A stretch of DNA of 64,000 nt from contig CAUQXI010000006.1 in NCBI GenBank assembly GCA_963522145.1, positions 1-64,000 of the forward strand, written 5' to 3'. The stretch comes from Mesorhizobium_B sp963522145. Its GTDB lineage: Bacteria > Pseudomonadota > Alphaproteobacteria > Rhizobiales > Rhizobiaceae. A model generated the notes under the pieces. The model saw only the letters and a program-made list of their open reading frames with translations. It was not told where the DNA came from and did not search any database. Below, in pieces: positions 28,051 through 38,159 of this stretch. Both the position numbers and the translations under genes were made by a program. How positions within the stretch are numbered: position 1 is the stretch's first letter; every line of letters starts with the position of its first letter.

Positions 28051-29091
28051 ATGAGCATCATCAACAGCCCCGAAAACCGCGCTCCTGAGCCAACAAGCCA
28101 CTATCCGCAACCGCCGATCTTCGCCGTTGCGCCGATGATCGACTGGACCGATCGGCATTGCCGCTTCTTTCATCGGCAGTTGAGCCGACGGGCGCTGCTT
28201 TATACGGAAATGATCGTCGCCGACGCGGTGATCCGCGGGCAGCGGGAGAGGCTGCTCGGCTTCAGCACAGACGAGCAGCCGGTTGCCTTGCAGCTGGGCG
28301 GGTCAGAGCCGGGCAAGCTCGCGGAGGCGGCGCGGATTGCGGAAGGCTTCGGCTATTGCGAGATCAACCTCAATGTCGGCTGCCCCTCGGATCGGGTGCA
28401 GTCCGGCGCGTTCGGCGCGTGCCTGATGCGTGTGCCGGAGCTTGTCGGTGCATGCGTGGATGCGATGAAGGCAGCAGTCTCCGTTCCCGTCACGGTGAAG
28501 TGCCGGATCGGCGTGGACGAGCAGGATACCGGACCGGCGCTTGATGCGCTTGCCGGTTCGGCCTTCGCAGCGGGTGCAGATGCGCTCTGGGTGCATGCAC
28601 GCAAGGCGTGGCTTCAGGGTCTGAGCCCGAAGGAAAATCGCGAAATCCCGCCGCTCGACTACGAGCGCGTTTACCGCCTCAAGAGGGAAAACCAGAGTCG
28701 ATTCATCGGCATCAATGGCGGCATTGAAACGCTGGATGAAGCGCTTCAGCATTTGAATCATGTCGACGGCGTGATGCTGGGTCGTGCCGCCTACCAGACG
28801 CCAGCCCTGCTAACCGAGGTGGATAAGCGGATTTTTGGCGACGAGGCGGCGTCCGCCGACCTCTACGCTGTGGTGGAGCGGATGGCTTCCTATGCCGGCG
28901 ACCATTGCCGGAGCGGCGGCAAGGTCTCCCATGTCGCGCGTCACATGGTCGGCTTGTTCGCCGGGCGGCCGGGAGCAAGGCGCTTTCGGCAGATCCTTTC
29001 CGAAGAGGGTCATCGTCCCGGCGCCGGGCCGGAGGTCATCCTGCAGGCGCTCGACGCCGTCCGAAATGACGTTCCTGCCGTGGCGGCCTGA
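28051..29091 (+). CDS. dusA: tRNA-dihydrouridine synthase A
   Basis: A 346-residue FMN-dependent enzyme that reduces uridines 20/20a in the tRNA D-loop. The N-terminal IFAVAPMIDWTDRHCRFFHR, the TEMIVADAV segment and the catalytic loop NVGCPSDRVQSG with Cys111 are diagnostic for DusA. Length is normal. The start MSIINSPEN is preceded by no good ribosome binding site. A 5' fragment of a second copy lies 0.9 kb upstream, and the repeat at 28115-28142 marks the likely junction, so the first about 21 codons may derive from a mobile element. Confidence 0.93.
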   Translation: MSIINSPENRAPEPTSHYPQPPIFAVAPMIDWTDRHCRFFHRQLSRRALLYTEMIVADAVIRGQRERLLGFSTDEQPVALQLGGSEPGKLAEAARIAEGFGYCEINLNVGCPSDRVQSGAFGACLMRVPELVGACVDAMKAAVSVPVTVKCRIGVDEQDTGPALDALAGSAFAAGADALWVHARKAWLQGLSPKENREIPPLDYERVYRLKRENQSRFIGINGGIETLDEALQHLNHVDGVMLGRAAYQTPALLTEVDKRIFGDEAASADLYAVVERMASYAGDHCRSGGKVSHVARHMVGLFAGRPGARRFRQILSEEGHRPGAGPEVILQALDAVRNDVPAVAA

Positions 29092-29154
29092 GTTCAGCCT
29101 TCCCGCAACCGCTGCCTACGCCTTGCCGTAGGGCTTCGGCTGGGCACGCCAGCG

Positions 29155-29391
29155 TCACGCCGGTTGTTCGCCTCGCTCGCGCAGCATACGGGCTCGCCTT
29201 GTTTCGCGCCGGGGGCGCCGTTCGACGGTTTGGAGACGAGCGGGAAGTTCCGCGATTACGGCGTGCCGCGTTTCCGGCGACATGCCGACCCAGCCTGCGA
29301 TCTCGTCGCGCGTGCGGCCGCAGCCGAAGCAATAGCCGGTCTTGTCGTCCATCGAGCAGACGAGGATGCAGGGCGATTCGATGACGGTCAC
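29155..29391 (-). CDS. DUF1289 family protein
   Basis: A 78-residue protein with the DUF1289 signature: four cysteines in SPCILVCSMDDKTGYCFGCG followed by RTRDEIAGW. The pattern suggests a small metal- or cluster-binding protein; the function is unknown. No ATG is available, so I place the start at GTG 29391 (MTVIESPC); there is no obvious ribosome binding site and the true start is uncertain. It is convergent with dusA and divergent from cobT. Confidence 0.75.
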   Translation of the reverse strand: MTVIESPCILVCSMDDKTGYCFGCGRTRDEIAGWVGMSPETRHAVIAELPARLQTVERRPRRETRRARMLRERGEQPA

Positions 29392-29463
29392 AGGGAACAG
29401 CGATCCGATTGCTGTTTTGAAATGGCTCGCCGGCCTTGTTACTGCAAGGGAGCGACGAACGCG

Positions 29464-30465
29464 ATGCTTGTCCGGAAGGATGCGCACCGCTATCCCGGCG
29501 GCATGTCGATGATGCCTGATCCCGCTTCCCCGTCCTCCTCCCCGCTGGATGACGTGCGGCGCCTCACCGTGACGCTGCTGGCGCAAGACGGTGAAGGCCG
29601 AGCCGCTGTCAGGCAGGATAGCGGCGACCGCCTCACGGAACTTGCCGAATGGTATCGAAGGATCCGGGAGAAACCTCGCTCTGCACCGGCTCGGCCAGGC
29701 GTGGTGATCTTTGCCGGCGCGCATGGGGTCGCGCGGCAGGGGGTCTCGCCGCACCCGCTGGGTGCGACAGCGGAAGCAGTCGCATCGCTGGGTACCGGTG
29801 ATGCGCCGCTCAGCCGGCTGTGCGCGAGCCTCGATCTCGGGCTGAAGGCGTTCGACCTCGCATTGGAGCATCCGACCGCCGACATCACGGAAGGCGCCGC
29901 GCTCGACGAGCGTGCCTGTGCCGCCACGATCGCGTTCGGCATGGAAGCGGCGGCAGGCGGGGTGGACCTGCTTGTTCTCGGCGCGCTGGGCATCGGCGCT
30001 TCAGTGGGTGCCGCGGCGATTTTTGCCACGCTGTTCGGCGGCGAAGCCGCGGAGTGGCTCCAGCACGAAGCGGATGCGCCGGAACATGCGCGGCGGCGCG
30101 CGGAAGAAGCAGCGGCGCGCGCGCAGCTTGTTCATCGCGGCCACCTCGATGATCCGCTCGACCTGCTTTCCCGATTGGGAGGACGCGAGCTTGCAGCGCT
30201 GGCCGGTGCGATCCTCGCCGCGCGAGTCGAAAAGGTGCCGGTGGTGCTCGACGGGCAGGTGGCCTTTGCGGCGGCTGCGTTGCTCCATCGTCTTGCGCCT
30301 GCTGCGCTCGATCATTGCGTGCTGGCGCACCGCCTTTGCAATCCGCGACAGGATGCAGCGGCGCGCGGCATCGGCCTGGTGCCGCTGCTCGATCTCGGCC
30401 TGTTCGAGGGTGACGGGCGTGCCGGCGCGCTGACTGCCGGGCTTGTCAGGGCCGCAACGGCCTGA
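29464..30465 (+). CDS. cobT: Nicotinate-nucleotide--dimethylbenzimidazole phosphoribosyltransferase
   Basis: A 333-residue enzyme that makes alpha-ribazole phosphate, the lower ligand of cobalamin. Recognisable segments are VVIFAGAHGVARQGVSPHP, LLVLGALGIGASVGAA, the central DGQVAFAAAALLHRL and the catalytic glutamate Glu315 in LGLFEGDGRAGALTAG. The length suits the family. The start is ambiguous: ATG 29464 or 29503. No other cobalamin gene lies in the window, and no B12 riboswitch is evident upstream. Confidence 0.9.
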   Translation: MLVRKDAHRYPGGMSMMPDPASPSSSPLDDVRRLTVTLLAQDGEGRAAVRQDSGDRLTELAEWYRRIREKPRSAPARPGVVIFAGAHGVARQGVSPHPLGATAEAVASLGTGDAPLSRLCASLDLGLKAFDLALEHPTADITEGAALDERACAATIAFGMEAAAGGVDLLVLGALGIGASVGAAAIFATLFGGEAAEWLQHEADAPEHARRRAEEAAARAQLVHRGHLDDPLDLLSRLGGRELAALAGAILAARVEKVPVVLDGQVAFAAAALLHRLAPAALDHCVLAHRLCNPRQDAAARGIGLVPLLDLGLFEGDGRAGALTAGLVRAATA

Positions 30466-30475
30466 CCTCCCGGAC

Positions 30476-31996
<1,521 letters not shown>

Positions 31997-32071
31997 CTGT
32001 GGCTTCGAAATGGTGGGGTTGAGCGGTCCACTGCCAAGCTAGGGATCAATGATTAAGACTCCCTTTGCCAT

Positions 32072-32674
32072 ATGAGCAGGAACTTCTTTCGGCCTCGATC
32101 GAGGCGGTGGCGATCAGGCAAGTGGGGCGACAGCCTTCTGGCTTTCATCATTCTAGCGGTGTTGACGTTCGTGGCCGACCGCTGGAACGAGCCTGCGCAA
32201 ACCAGAACGGGCGGAAACGCTTCCATCCACGACGGCGACACCCTGACGATCGGCGGAGAGCGCATTCGACTCGTCGGGATCGACGCGCCGGAGTTGCGCC
32301 AGGTTTGCCGCCTCAGTCGAATGTCCTACCCATGCGGAGAAGAGTCGCGGGATGCTCTGATCGCTCTAATCGACGGGCGCGACGTGCAATGCATTGCGAC
32401 CAAGCGCGACCGGTATCGCCGGCTGCTCGGCACGTGCAACGCGGGTGGTGACGATCTCAACGCCGCGCAGGTGCGGCGCGGCTGGGCCGTCACCTATGGC
32501 AAGGGGTTCGAAGCCGAAGAACTGCAGGCGCGAACGGAAAAGCTCGGATTGTGGGCCGGCAGCTTTGAGGATCCGAAGGCGTGGCGGAAGCGGCATGGCG
32601 ACATGGCCGAGCTCGAGTTCGATCCGCTGGTGGAATGGTTCGTGCGGCTCGGCGAAAAGCTCGGCCTGATGTGA
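32072..32674 (+). CDS. Thermonuclease family protein (SNase-like)
   Basis: A 200-residue protein with one N-terminal membrane helix (about residues 22-36) that anchors a periplasmic nuclease fold. The catalytic residues of staphylococcal nuclease have counterparts: Arg and Glu in RLVGIDAPELR and Arg in DRYRRLLGTC; the calcium-site aspartate is in IHDGDTLTIGG. The natural role of these exported nuclease-like proteins in alphaproteobacteria is not known. It is divergent from the histidine kinase gene. Confidence 0.85.
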   Translation: MSRNFFRPRSRRWRSGKWGDSLLAFIILAVLTFVADRWNEPAQTRTGGNASIHDGDTLTIGGERIRLVGIDAPELRQVCRLSRMSYPCGEESRDALIALIDGRDVQCIATKRDRYRRLLGTCNAGGDDLNAAQVRRGWAVTYGKGFEAEELQARTEKLGLWAGSFEDPKAWRKRHGDMAELEFDPLVEWFVRLGEKLGLM

Positions 32675-32687
32675 GGAGCAAAGGGAG

Positions 32688-33299
32688 ATGAAGCTGTTCG
32701 ATGGCGGCCGGGCGCCGAACCCGCGCCGGGTCCGCGTGTTCCTTTCGGAGAAGAACATCGTGGTTCCCCTGGTGAGCATCGACATGGCCGGCCTGGAGCA
32801 TCGCTCCGAGGCCGTGTCCGCGCTGAACCCGATGCAGAAACTGCCGATCCTCCAACTGGATGACGGCACCGTGCTGACCGAGTCGATCGCCATCTGCCGT
32901 TATTTTGAGGAGTTGCAACCCGAACCGGCCTTGTTCGGAACCGGCGCACTCGACCGTGCGCGTGTGGAGATGTGGCAGCGGCGCGTCGAGTTCGGGTTGA
33001 TGGGCGCGGTGGCGGCCGCATTCCGCCATCTGCATCCCGCAATGCGTGACTGGGAGGTGCCGCAGGTCGCCGAATGGGGCGAAGCCAACAAGCCGAAGGC
33101 CTTGGAGTTTCTCGCGCTGCTCGACCGGGAACTCGCCGGCCGTTCCTTTGTGGCGGGCGGTGGCTACTCGGTCGCAGACATTACCGCGATGATCGCGATC
33201 GATTTCATGAAGCCGGCGCGGCTGGCCGTGCCCGACGCGCTCCGCCACGTCCATCGCTGGTACCGCGAGGTCGCGAGCCGGCCGAGCGCTGCCGCTTGA
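32688..33299 (+). CDS. Glutathione S-transferase family protein
   Basis: A 203-residue cytosolic GST: N-terminal thioredoxin-like domain (MKLFDGGRAPNPRRVRVFL, with QKLPILQLDDGTVLTESIAI as the glutathione-contacting strand-turn) and a helical C-terminal domain ending in SVADITAMIAIDF. The start has GAGGAG upstream. It lies 13 bp behind the nuclease gene, and its stop overlaps the TTG start of the next gene, suggesting an operon of three. Confidence 0.88.
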   Translation: MKLFDGGRAPNPRRVRVFLSEKNIVVPLVSIDMAGLEHRSEAVSALNPMQKLPILQLDDGTVLTESIAICRYFEELQPEPALFGTGALDRARVEMWQRRVEFGLMGAVAAAFRHLHPAMRDWEVPQVAEWGEANKPKALEFLALLDRELAGRSFVAGGGYSVADITAMIAIDFMKPARLAVPDALRHVHRWYREVASRPSAAA

Positions 33300-33916
33300 C
33301 ATCCGCCGACCTGGCCGGACTTACGGCGCAAATACGTGCCTGCCGCATTTGTCGGGATATGCCACGCGGAACGCCTCTGCCGCACGAGCCGCGACCCATC
33401 CTCGCAACGTCTTCCACCGCTCGCATCATGATTGCAAGCCAGGCGCCGGGCACCAGGGCGCATCGTAGCGGCGTGCCCTTCGACGATGCGTCGGGCAACC
33501 GGCTCCGCGAATGGTTCGACGTGACGCGGGAGGAGTTCTATCGAGCGGGCAACTTCATTATCGCGCCGATGGGGTTCTGTTTTCCCGGTCTGGATGCGGC
33601 GGGCGGCGATCTGCCGCCGCGGCGCGAATGTGCGCCAGCGTGGCGCGAGCTGCTGCTCGCGCTGATGCCTCAGGTCGATCTCGTTCTGATGATCGGGCTG
33701 CATGCCCAGGCCTGGCATCTCGGGCGCCTGCGCAAGGCCACCTTGTCCGAGACCGTGGAGTCTTGGCGAAGCTATTTCGAGGAGGGGGTACGCCCGAGTT
33801 TGATGCCGCTGCCTCATCCCTCATGGCGCAACTCAAGCTGGCTCAAGCGCAATTCATGGTTCGAGGCAGAATTGCTTCCCGTGCTGCGACGTGAAATCCG
33901 CCAGCGGATCATTTAA
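33296..33916 (+). CDS. Uracil-DNA glycosylase family protein, TTG start
   Basis: A 206-residue protein of the UDG superfamily. Motif A is IASQAPGTRAHRSGVPFDDASGN and motif B is PLPHPSWRNS. A pair of cysteines (RACRICRD) near the N-terminus recalls the Fe-S-binding branch, but the other ligands are not obvious. The usual ATG is missing; TTG at 33296 overlaps the GST stop as TTGA and gives the normal N-terminus of homologs (LTSADLAGLTAQIRAC). It could remove uracil or be an inactive relative; base excision activity is inferred from the fold only. Confidence 0.78.
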   Translation: MTSADLAGLTAQIRACRICRDMPRGTPLPHEPRPILATSSTARIMIASQAPGTRAHRSGVPFDDASGNRLREWFDVTREEFYRAGNFIIAPMGFCFPGLDAAGGDLPPRRECAPAWRELLLALMPQVDLVLMIGLHAQAWHLGRLRKATLSETVESWRSYFEEGVRPSLMPLPHPSWRNSSWLKRNSWFEAELLPVLRREIRQRII

Positions 33917-34024
33917 GCTTTGACGCAAACCATAGCCGCCAAATCGGCTTCTTTGAAGAAATTCTTTCTTGTGATCGCGGCCTTCGGTCACCATCATGCG
34001 AAAGCTGTTTCTTTGGAGTTGTGT

Positions 34025-34516
34025 ATGGACCGGCTTGACCGAAAGATTCTTCGCCTTCTGCAGGAGGATGCCACGCTCGCTGTGGCTGATGTCGCCAAGC
34101 GTGTCGGCCTTTCGACCACGCCGTGCTGGCGGCGCATCCAGAAGCTGGAAGAGGAGGGCGTGATCCGCGGCAAGGTGGCCGTGCTCGATCCCGTGCGTGT
34201 GAATGTGCGCGTCACCGCCTTTGTGTCCATCCGCACCAACTCGCACAGCCACGAATGGCTTCGCCGCTTCTCGGAAGTGGTGCAGGAGTTTCCCGAGGTG
34301 GTGGAGTTCTACCGCATGAGCGGCGACGTGGACTATCTTCTGCGCGTCGTGGTGCCAGACATTGCCGCCTATGACGGCTTCTATAAGCGGCTGATCTCCA
34401 AGATCGAGATCCGCGACGTGTCCTCGTCCTTCGCCATGGAGCAGATCAAGTACACGACGGAACTGCCGCTGGACTACATGGTGCTGGACAAGGAAAGCGC
34501 GTCGAGCGCGGCTTGA
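34025..34516 (+). CDS. Lrp/AsnC family transcriptional regulator
   Basis: A 163-residue regulator. Helix-turn-helix at about residues 3-48 (MDRLDRKILRLLQEDATL then VAKRVGLSTTPCWRRIQKLEEEG) and a RAM domain for amino acid sensing. The start at 34025 is chosen because GGAG lies seven bases upstream and the protein then begins like other family members. It is convergent with the hydroxyisobutyrate dehydrogenase-like gene (four bases apart) and about 110 bp behind the UDG-type gene. The target is unknown; the neighbouring amino acid importer is a candidate. Confidence 0.88.
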   Translation: MDRLDRKILRLLQEDATLAVADVAKRVGLSTTPCWRRIQKLEEEGVIRGKVAVLDPVRVNVRVTAFVSIRTNSHSHEWLRRFSEVVQEFPEVVEFYRMSGDVDYLLRVVVPDIAAYDGFYKRLISKIEIRDVSSSFAMEQIKYTTELPLDYMVLDKESASSAA

Positions 34517-34520
34517 ACGG

Positions 34521-35390
34521 TCAGCGCTCCAGCCGCGCGAGCAGCGAGGAGGTGTCCCAGCGCTGTCCGCCCATGCCCTGCACCTCCTTGTAGAACTGGT
34601 CCACGAGGGCCGTCACCGCCAGCCTGGCGCCGTTGCGATTGGCTTCGTCCAGGCAGATGCCGAGATCCTTGCGCATCCATCCCACCGCGAAGCCAAACTC
34701 GTATTCGCCCCGGTTCATCGTCTTATGGCGGTTCTCCATCTGCCATGAGCCTGCCGCTCCCTTGGAGATGACGTCCACCACCTTTTCCACGTCGAGTCCG
34801 GCTTGTTTGGCGAAGTGGACGCCTTCGGCCAGGCCCTGCACCAGCCCCGCAATGCAGATCTGGTTGACCATCTTGGTCAACTGGCCGGCGCCGACCGGTC
34901 CCATCAGCCCAACCATCCTGGCATAGGCATCGATCACCGGCCTGGCGCGATCGAAGATCGCTTGATCGCCGCCGATCATCACGGTCAGCGCGCCATTCTC
35001 CGCGCCCGCCTGTCCGCCGGAAACCGGGGCGTCGAGGAAATGGAAGCCGCGCTTGTCCGCTTCCGCCGCAAGCTCGCGCGCGACTTCGGCCGATGCAGTG
35101 GTGCTGTCGATGAAGACCGCATCGGCTGCCATCGATCCGAACGCGCCATCCGTCCCAGTCGTAACGGAGCGCAGGTCATCATCATTGCCGACGCAGGCAA
35201 AGACGAAGTCCCTGTTTGCGGCGGCCTCGGCCGGGGTGGAGGCGAACGAACCGCCGTGCTCCGCTACCCACTTCTCGGCTTTGGCGGCGGTGCGGTTATA
35301 AACGGTGACCTCGTGGCCGCCGCGACCTTTCAGATGGGCGGCCATCGGGTAGCCCATCACGCCCAATCCGAGAAACGCCACTTTCGCCAA
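34521..35390 (-). CDS. NAD(P)-dependent oxidoreductase, 3-hydroxyisobutyrate dehydrogenase family
   Basis: A 289-residue beta-hydroxyacid dehydrogenase. The N-terminal Rossmann motif is FLGLGVMGYPMA, the substrate loop is DAPVSGGQAGAENGALTVM, and the catalytic lysine is in GAGQLTKMVNQ. It may act on 3-hydroxyisobutyrate (valine degradation), tartronate semialdehyde or a similar acid. It follows the amino acid permease gene by 30 bp on the same strand, and may act on the imported substrate. Confidence 0.85.
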   Translation of the reverse strand: MAKVAFLGLGVMGYPMAAHLKGRGGHEVTVYNRTAAKAEKWVAEHGGSFASTPAEAAANRDFVFACVGNDDDLRSVTTGTDGAFGSMAADAVFIDSTTASAEVARELAAEADKRGFHFLDAPVSGGQAGAENGALTVMIGGDQAIFDRARPVIDAYARMVGLMGPVGAGQLTKMVNQICIAGLVQGLAEGVHFAKQAGLDVEKVVDVISKGAAGSWQMENRHKTMNRGEYEFGFAVGWMRKDLGICLDEANRNGARLAVTALVDQFYKEVQGMGGQRWDTSSLLARLER

Positions 35391-35420
35391 AATCGACCCT
35401 CCGTGTGAAGCGCGACCTGG

Positions 35421-36254
35421 TCAGCGCCTGAGATGACGCGTGATCCGCCGCTCGATCCATTCCACGGCATTACGCAGGGCTTCCACGATTGCAAGATAGA
35501 TCAGCGCCGCCCAGAGATAGGTCTGGAAGTCGAAGGTGCGGGAATAGGCGCGGCGGGTTTCGCCCATGAGGTCGAGCACCGTGATGATCGCGACGATCGC
35601 CGAGCCCTTGATCATCAGGATGATCTCGTTGCCGTAAGGGCGAAGCGCCACCACCATGGCCTGGGGCAGGATCACCTTTCGCAGTGTCTTGGATTTCGAA
35701 AGGCCGAGCGCTGCCGCACCTTCCCACTGCCCGCGTCCGACGCTTTCGATCGCGCCGCGCAGGATCTCGGCCTGGTAAGCCGCGGTGTTGAGGGAGAAGG
35801 CGAAGGCGGCACAGGACCACGCGTCGCGAAAGAAGCTCCAAAGTCCGACCGCTTCCATCTGCGGTCGGAACGATCCAAGGCCGTAATAGATAAGAAAGGT
35901 CTGCGCGAGCAGCGGCGTGCCCCGAAAGAAGTAGACATAGGCATAGGAAAGCGCGCGCAGCACCTTGCTTCTCGACATGCGCGCATAGGCGATCGGCACG
36001 GAAAGACCCGCGCCGCAGACGATCGAAACGCCCACCAGCGTCAGCGTGACCCAGAGGCCGGAGAGGTATTTCGGAAGGTAGCGGTCGAAGAGCTCGCGGT
36101 CCCACGCGTTCACCAGATAGGCGACGAGGGCTAGCGCAAGTAGTGCCCAAAGGCCGAGAAGAACCGTTCCGGCAATCCGCGCGCTCGTCCAGGGGCGGAC
36201 CGGCGGAGGTGGCAGGCCTTCTGCTCCCGAGGAGGTGTCGGCAAGGGAAATCAT
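35421..36254 (-). CDS. Polar amino acid ABC transporter permease (HisM-like)
   Basis: A 277-residue inner-membrane subunit with five hydrophobic segments, a His/Glu/Gln permease-family domain (FRGTPLLAQTFLIYYGLGSF) and the EAA loop (EGAAALGLSKSKTLRKVILPQ). I start it at the ATG of MISLADTSS because it overlaps the stop of the upstream permease gene by four bases. The partner permease and binding protein are encoded directly upstream. Sequence features point to a basic or polar amino acid importer such as that for arginine, lysine or ornithine. Confidence 0.88.
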   Translation of the reverse strand: MISLADTSSGAEGLPPPPVRPWTSARIAGTVLLGLWALLALALVAYLVNAWDRELFDRYLPKYLSGLWVTLTLVGVSIVCGAGLSVPIAYARMSRSKVLRALSYAYVYFFRGTPLLAQTFLIYYGLGSFRPQMEAVGLWSFFRDAWSCAAFAFSLNTAAYQAEILRGAIESVGRGQWEGAAALGLSKSKTLRKVILPQAMVVALRPYGNEIILMIKGSAIVAIITVLDLMGETRRAYSRTFDFQTYLWAALIYLAIVEALRNAVEWIERRITRHLRR

Positions 36255-36958
36255 GTGCGCGCCTCGCGCCCGGCCCAACGCTCGATGCGGGCGATGGCTA
36301 AGGATGAGACGATCGCGATCGCCAGATAGATCAAACAGGCTACGCCATAGAACAGGAAGGCCTGCTTGGTGACGCGCGCGGCGATCCCGGCCTGCCGCAA
36401 AATGTCGGACAAGCCGATGGCCGACACGAGCGCAGTGTCCTTCAGGAGGATCAGCCAGAGATTGGCGAGGCCGGGCAGCGCGATGCGGATCAGTTGCGGC
36501 AGGATCACGAGCCGCATGGTCAGACGTTTGGGCAGCCCGACCGCATATCCCCCTTCATACTGGCCGCGCGGGATGGCGCGAAAGGCCGACAGGAAGACTT
36601 CCGACGCATAGGACGAGAACACCGTGCCGAGCGCGAGCATGCCTGCGACGAAGCTGTTGATCTCGACGGACGCTCCCGCATCGAACAGCTTCACGAACGC
36701 GTTGATGCCGATCTGCGCACCGAAATAAACGAGAAAGAGCGTGAGGAGCTCCGGCAGCCCCCGGAAGATGGTGGTGTAGATATTGCCGGCCAGGCGCAGG
36801 GACGGTTCGTGCGACTGCTTGGCCAGTGCCAGAAAGAAGCCGGCCATGAGGCCGAGGGGCAGGGTGGCCAGTGCCAGCGAAACGGTGATGAGGCACCCGA
36901 AGGCAAGCTCGTCGCCCCAGCCTCCGGCACCGAACTGCAAGGATCCCAGATCATCCAT
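36251..36958 (-). CDS. Polar amino acid ABC transporter permease (HisQ-like)
   Basis: A 235-residue subunit with the family N-terminal helix, TTIFRGLPELLTLFLVYFG and the EAA loop EGGYAVGLPKRLTMRLVILPQ. It pairs with the HisM-like protein encoded in the overlapping downstream gene. It lies 191 bp behind the binding-protein gene, a gap that contains no ATPase gene and no clear terminator. Confidence 0.9.
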   Translation of the reverse strand: MDDLGSLQFGAGGWGDELAFGCLITVSLALATLPLGLMAGFFLALAKQSHEPSLRLAGNIYTTIFRGLPELLTLFLVYFGAQIGINAFVKLFDAGASVEINSFVAGMLALGTVFSSYASEVFLSAFRAIPRGQYEGGYAVGLPKRLTMRLVILPQLIRIALPGLANLWLILLKDTALVSAIGLSDILRQAGIAARVTKQAFLFYGVACLIYLAIAIVSSLAIARIERWAGREART

Positions 36959-37149
36959 CGACGAGGTTTCGGTCCTTCAACCGGGTTGCCCCGGCAGGGC
37001 AGCGATCGAGCATTGTTGAAGCCTGCGCACGCCGGAAAGGTTTTCCCGTTGACGCGGCATATATCGGATGCGGCCGCTTCGACCGATCTTCCGGCAAGAA
37101 GGAGAGGACGCGGTGTTCATCCGCGCCCCGAAGCCGTTCTCAGCCCGCT

Positions 37150-37905
37150 TCAACGTTTCCCGTAGATGTCGAAGGGGAAGTATTTCTTGTTGATCTCGGC
37201 ATATTTGCCGTTCTCGCGGATCTGTTTGATCGCCGCGTTGAGCTTGTCCTTCAATGCGTCACCCTTGCGGACGGCAATGCCGATCCTGTCATCGCTGCTG
37301 ACAGGATCTCCCTTGAACTCGCAGCATGTGCCCTCCGGCCCGTTCACCCAGGTATATTGCACGCCGAAGTCGCCGAGCACTGCATCCAGACGTCCGTTTC
37401 CGAGGTCGGCCCAGGCTTCCAGCTGCGACGGATAGGCCTTGAGCTCGGCATCCGGATATTTCGATTCCACCAGCTGCGCCGCAACCGTTCCCTGCTGCAC
37501 GCCGATCGTCTTGCCGCTGAAGGTGGCAAGATCCAGCGTCGCATCCTTCGGCGCCACGAAGATCAGCGAGTTGATGTAATAAGGGTCGGTGAAATCAACC
37601 TTCTCGGCGCGCTCAGGCGTGATCGACATGGACGCGATCAGAGCGTCGAACTTGTCGGCCTGAAGCGCCGGAAGCAGCCCGTCCCAGTCCTGCGTGACGA
37701 ACTCGCATTTTGCTTTCATCTCGTCGCAAAGCGCGTTCGCAATGTCGATGTCGAAGCCTTCGAGCTTGCCGTCGGAGGTGAGGTTGTTGAAAGGCGGATA
37801 TGCGCCTTCCGTGCCGACCTTGATCGTTTCCTGAGCGCGCGCCACGCCTATCGACAGCGCCAGAAGCGAGGCGGCCATGACCGCGCGTGAGATTGAAGCC
37901 TTCAT
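37150..37905 (-). CDS. Periplasmic amino acid-binding protein (family 3)
   Basis: A 251-residue exported binding protein: signal peptide (MKASISRAVMAASLLALSIG, cleavage ARA-Q) and the family 3 fold (GTEGAYPPFNNLTSDGKLEGFDIDIANAL and ASMSITPERAEKVDFTDPYY). The binding loop resembles those for lysine, arginine and ornithine. The ATG at 37905 has GGAAGG six bases upstream; the frame extends further upstream without merit. It heads the operon with the two permeases. Confidence 0.92.
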   Translation of the reverse strand: MKASISRAVMAASLLALSIGVARAQETIKVGTEGAYPPFNNLTSDGKLEGFDIDIANALCDEMKAKCEFVTQDWDGLLPALQADKFDALIASMSITPERAEKVDFTDPYYINSLIFVAPKDATLDLATFSGKTIGVQQGTVAAQLVESKYPDAELKAYPSQLEAWADLGNGRLDAVLGDFGVQYTWVNGPEGTCCEFKGDPVSSDDRIGIAVRKGDALKDKLNAAIKQIRENGKYAEINKKYFPFDIYGKR

Positions 37906-37934
37906 GCTCGACCTTCCTGTTCTTTTTTCGAGGC

Positions 37935-37971
37935 CGGACCCCTGATGCCGGCTTCGGACCTTTGCGGTCCG
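37935..37971 (-). promoter_or_regulatory. Leader hairpin with alternative pairing, upstream of amino acid-binding protein gene
   Basis: On the plus strand, CGGACC occurs at 37935-37940 and again at 37955-37960, and GGTCCG at 37966-37971 can pair with either. In the transcript of the binding-protein gene this allows a tight hairpin (loop of five) or a longer one. Whether it is regulatory is unknown. Confidence 0.3.
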
Positions 37972-38159
37972 CTGAGGGTGATACTCGCACCGGCCAGCAA
38001 AGGATTGCAACCGGCAATCCGGCCGCAAACCGCGGTTTTCCAAGCTGTTCAGCCTGCCGAGAGGCGAGCAGGAGATGACGAAACGTCAGACCGGGCGACG
38101 GCCCGTGGCGGAGCCGCAGAGGTCATCGCCATCGGGATCGGGCAATATCGCGGGGGATG

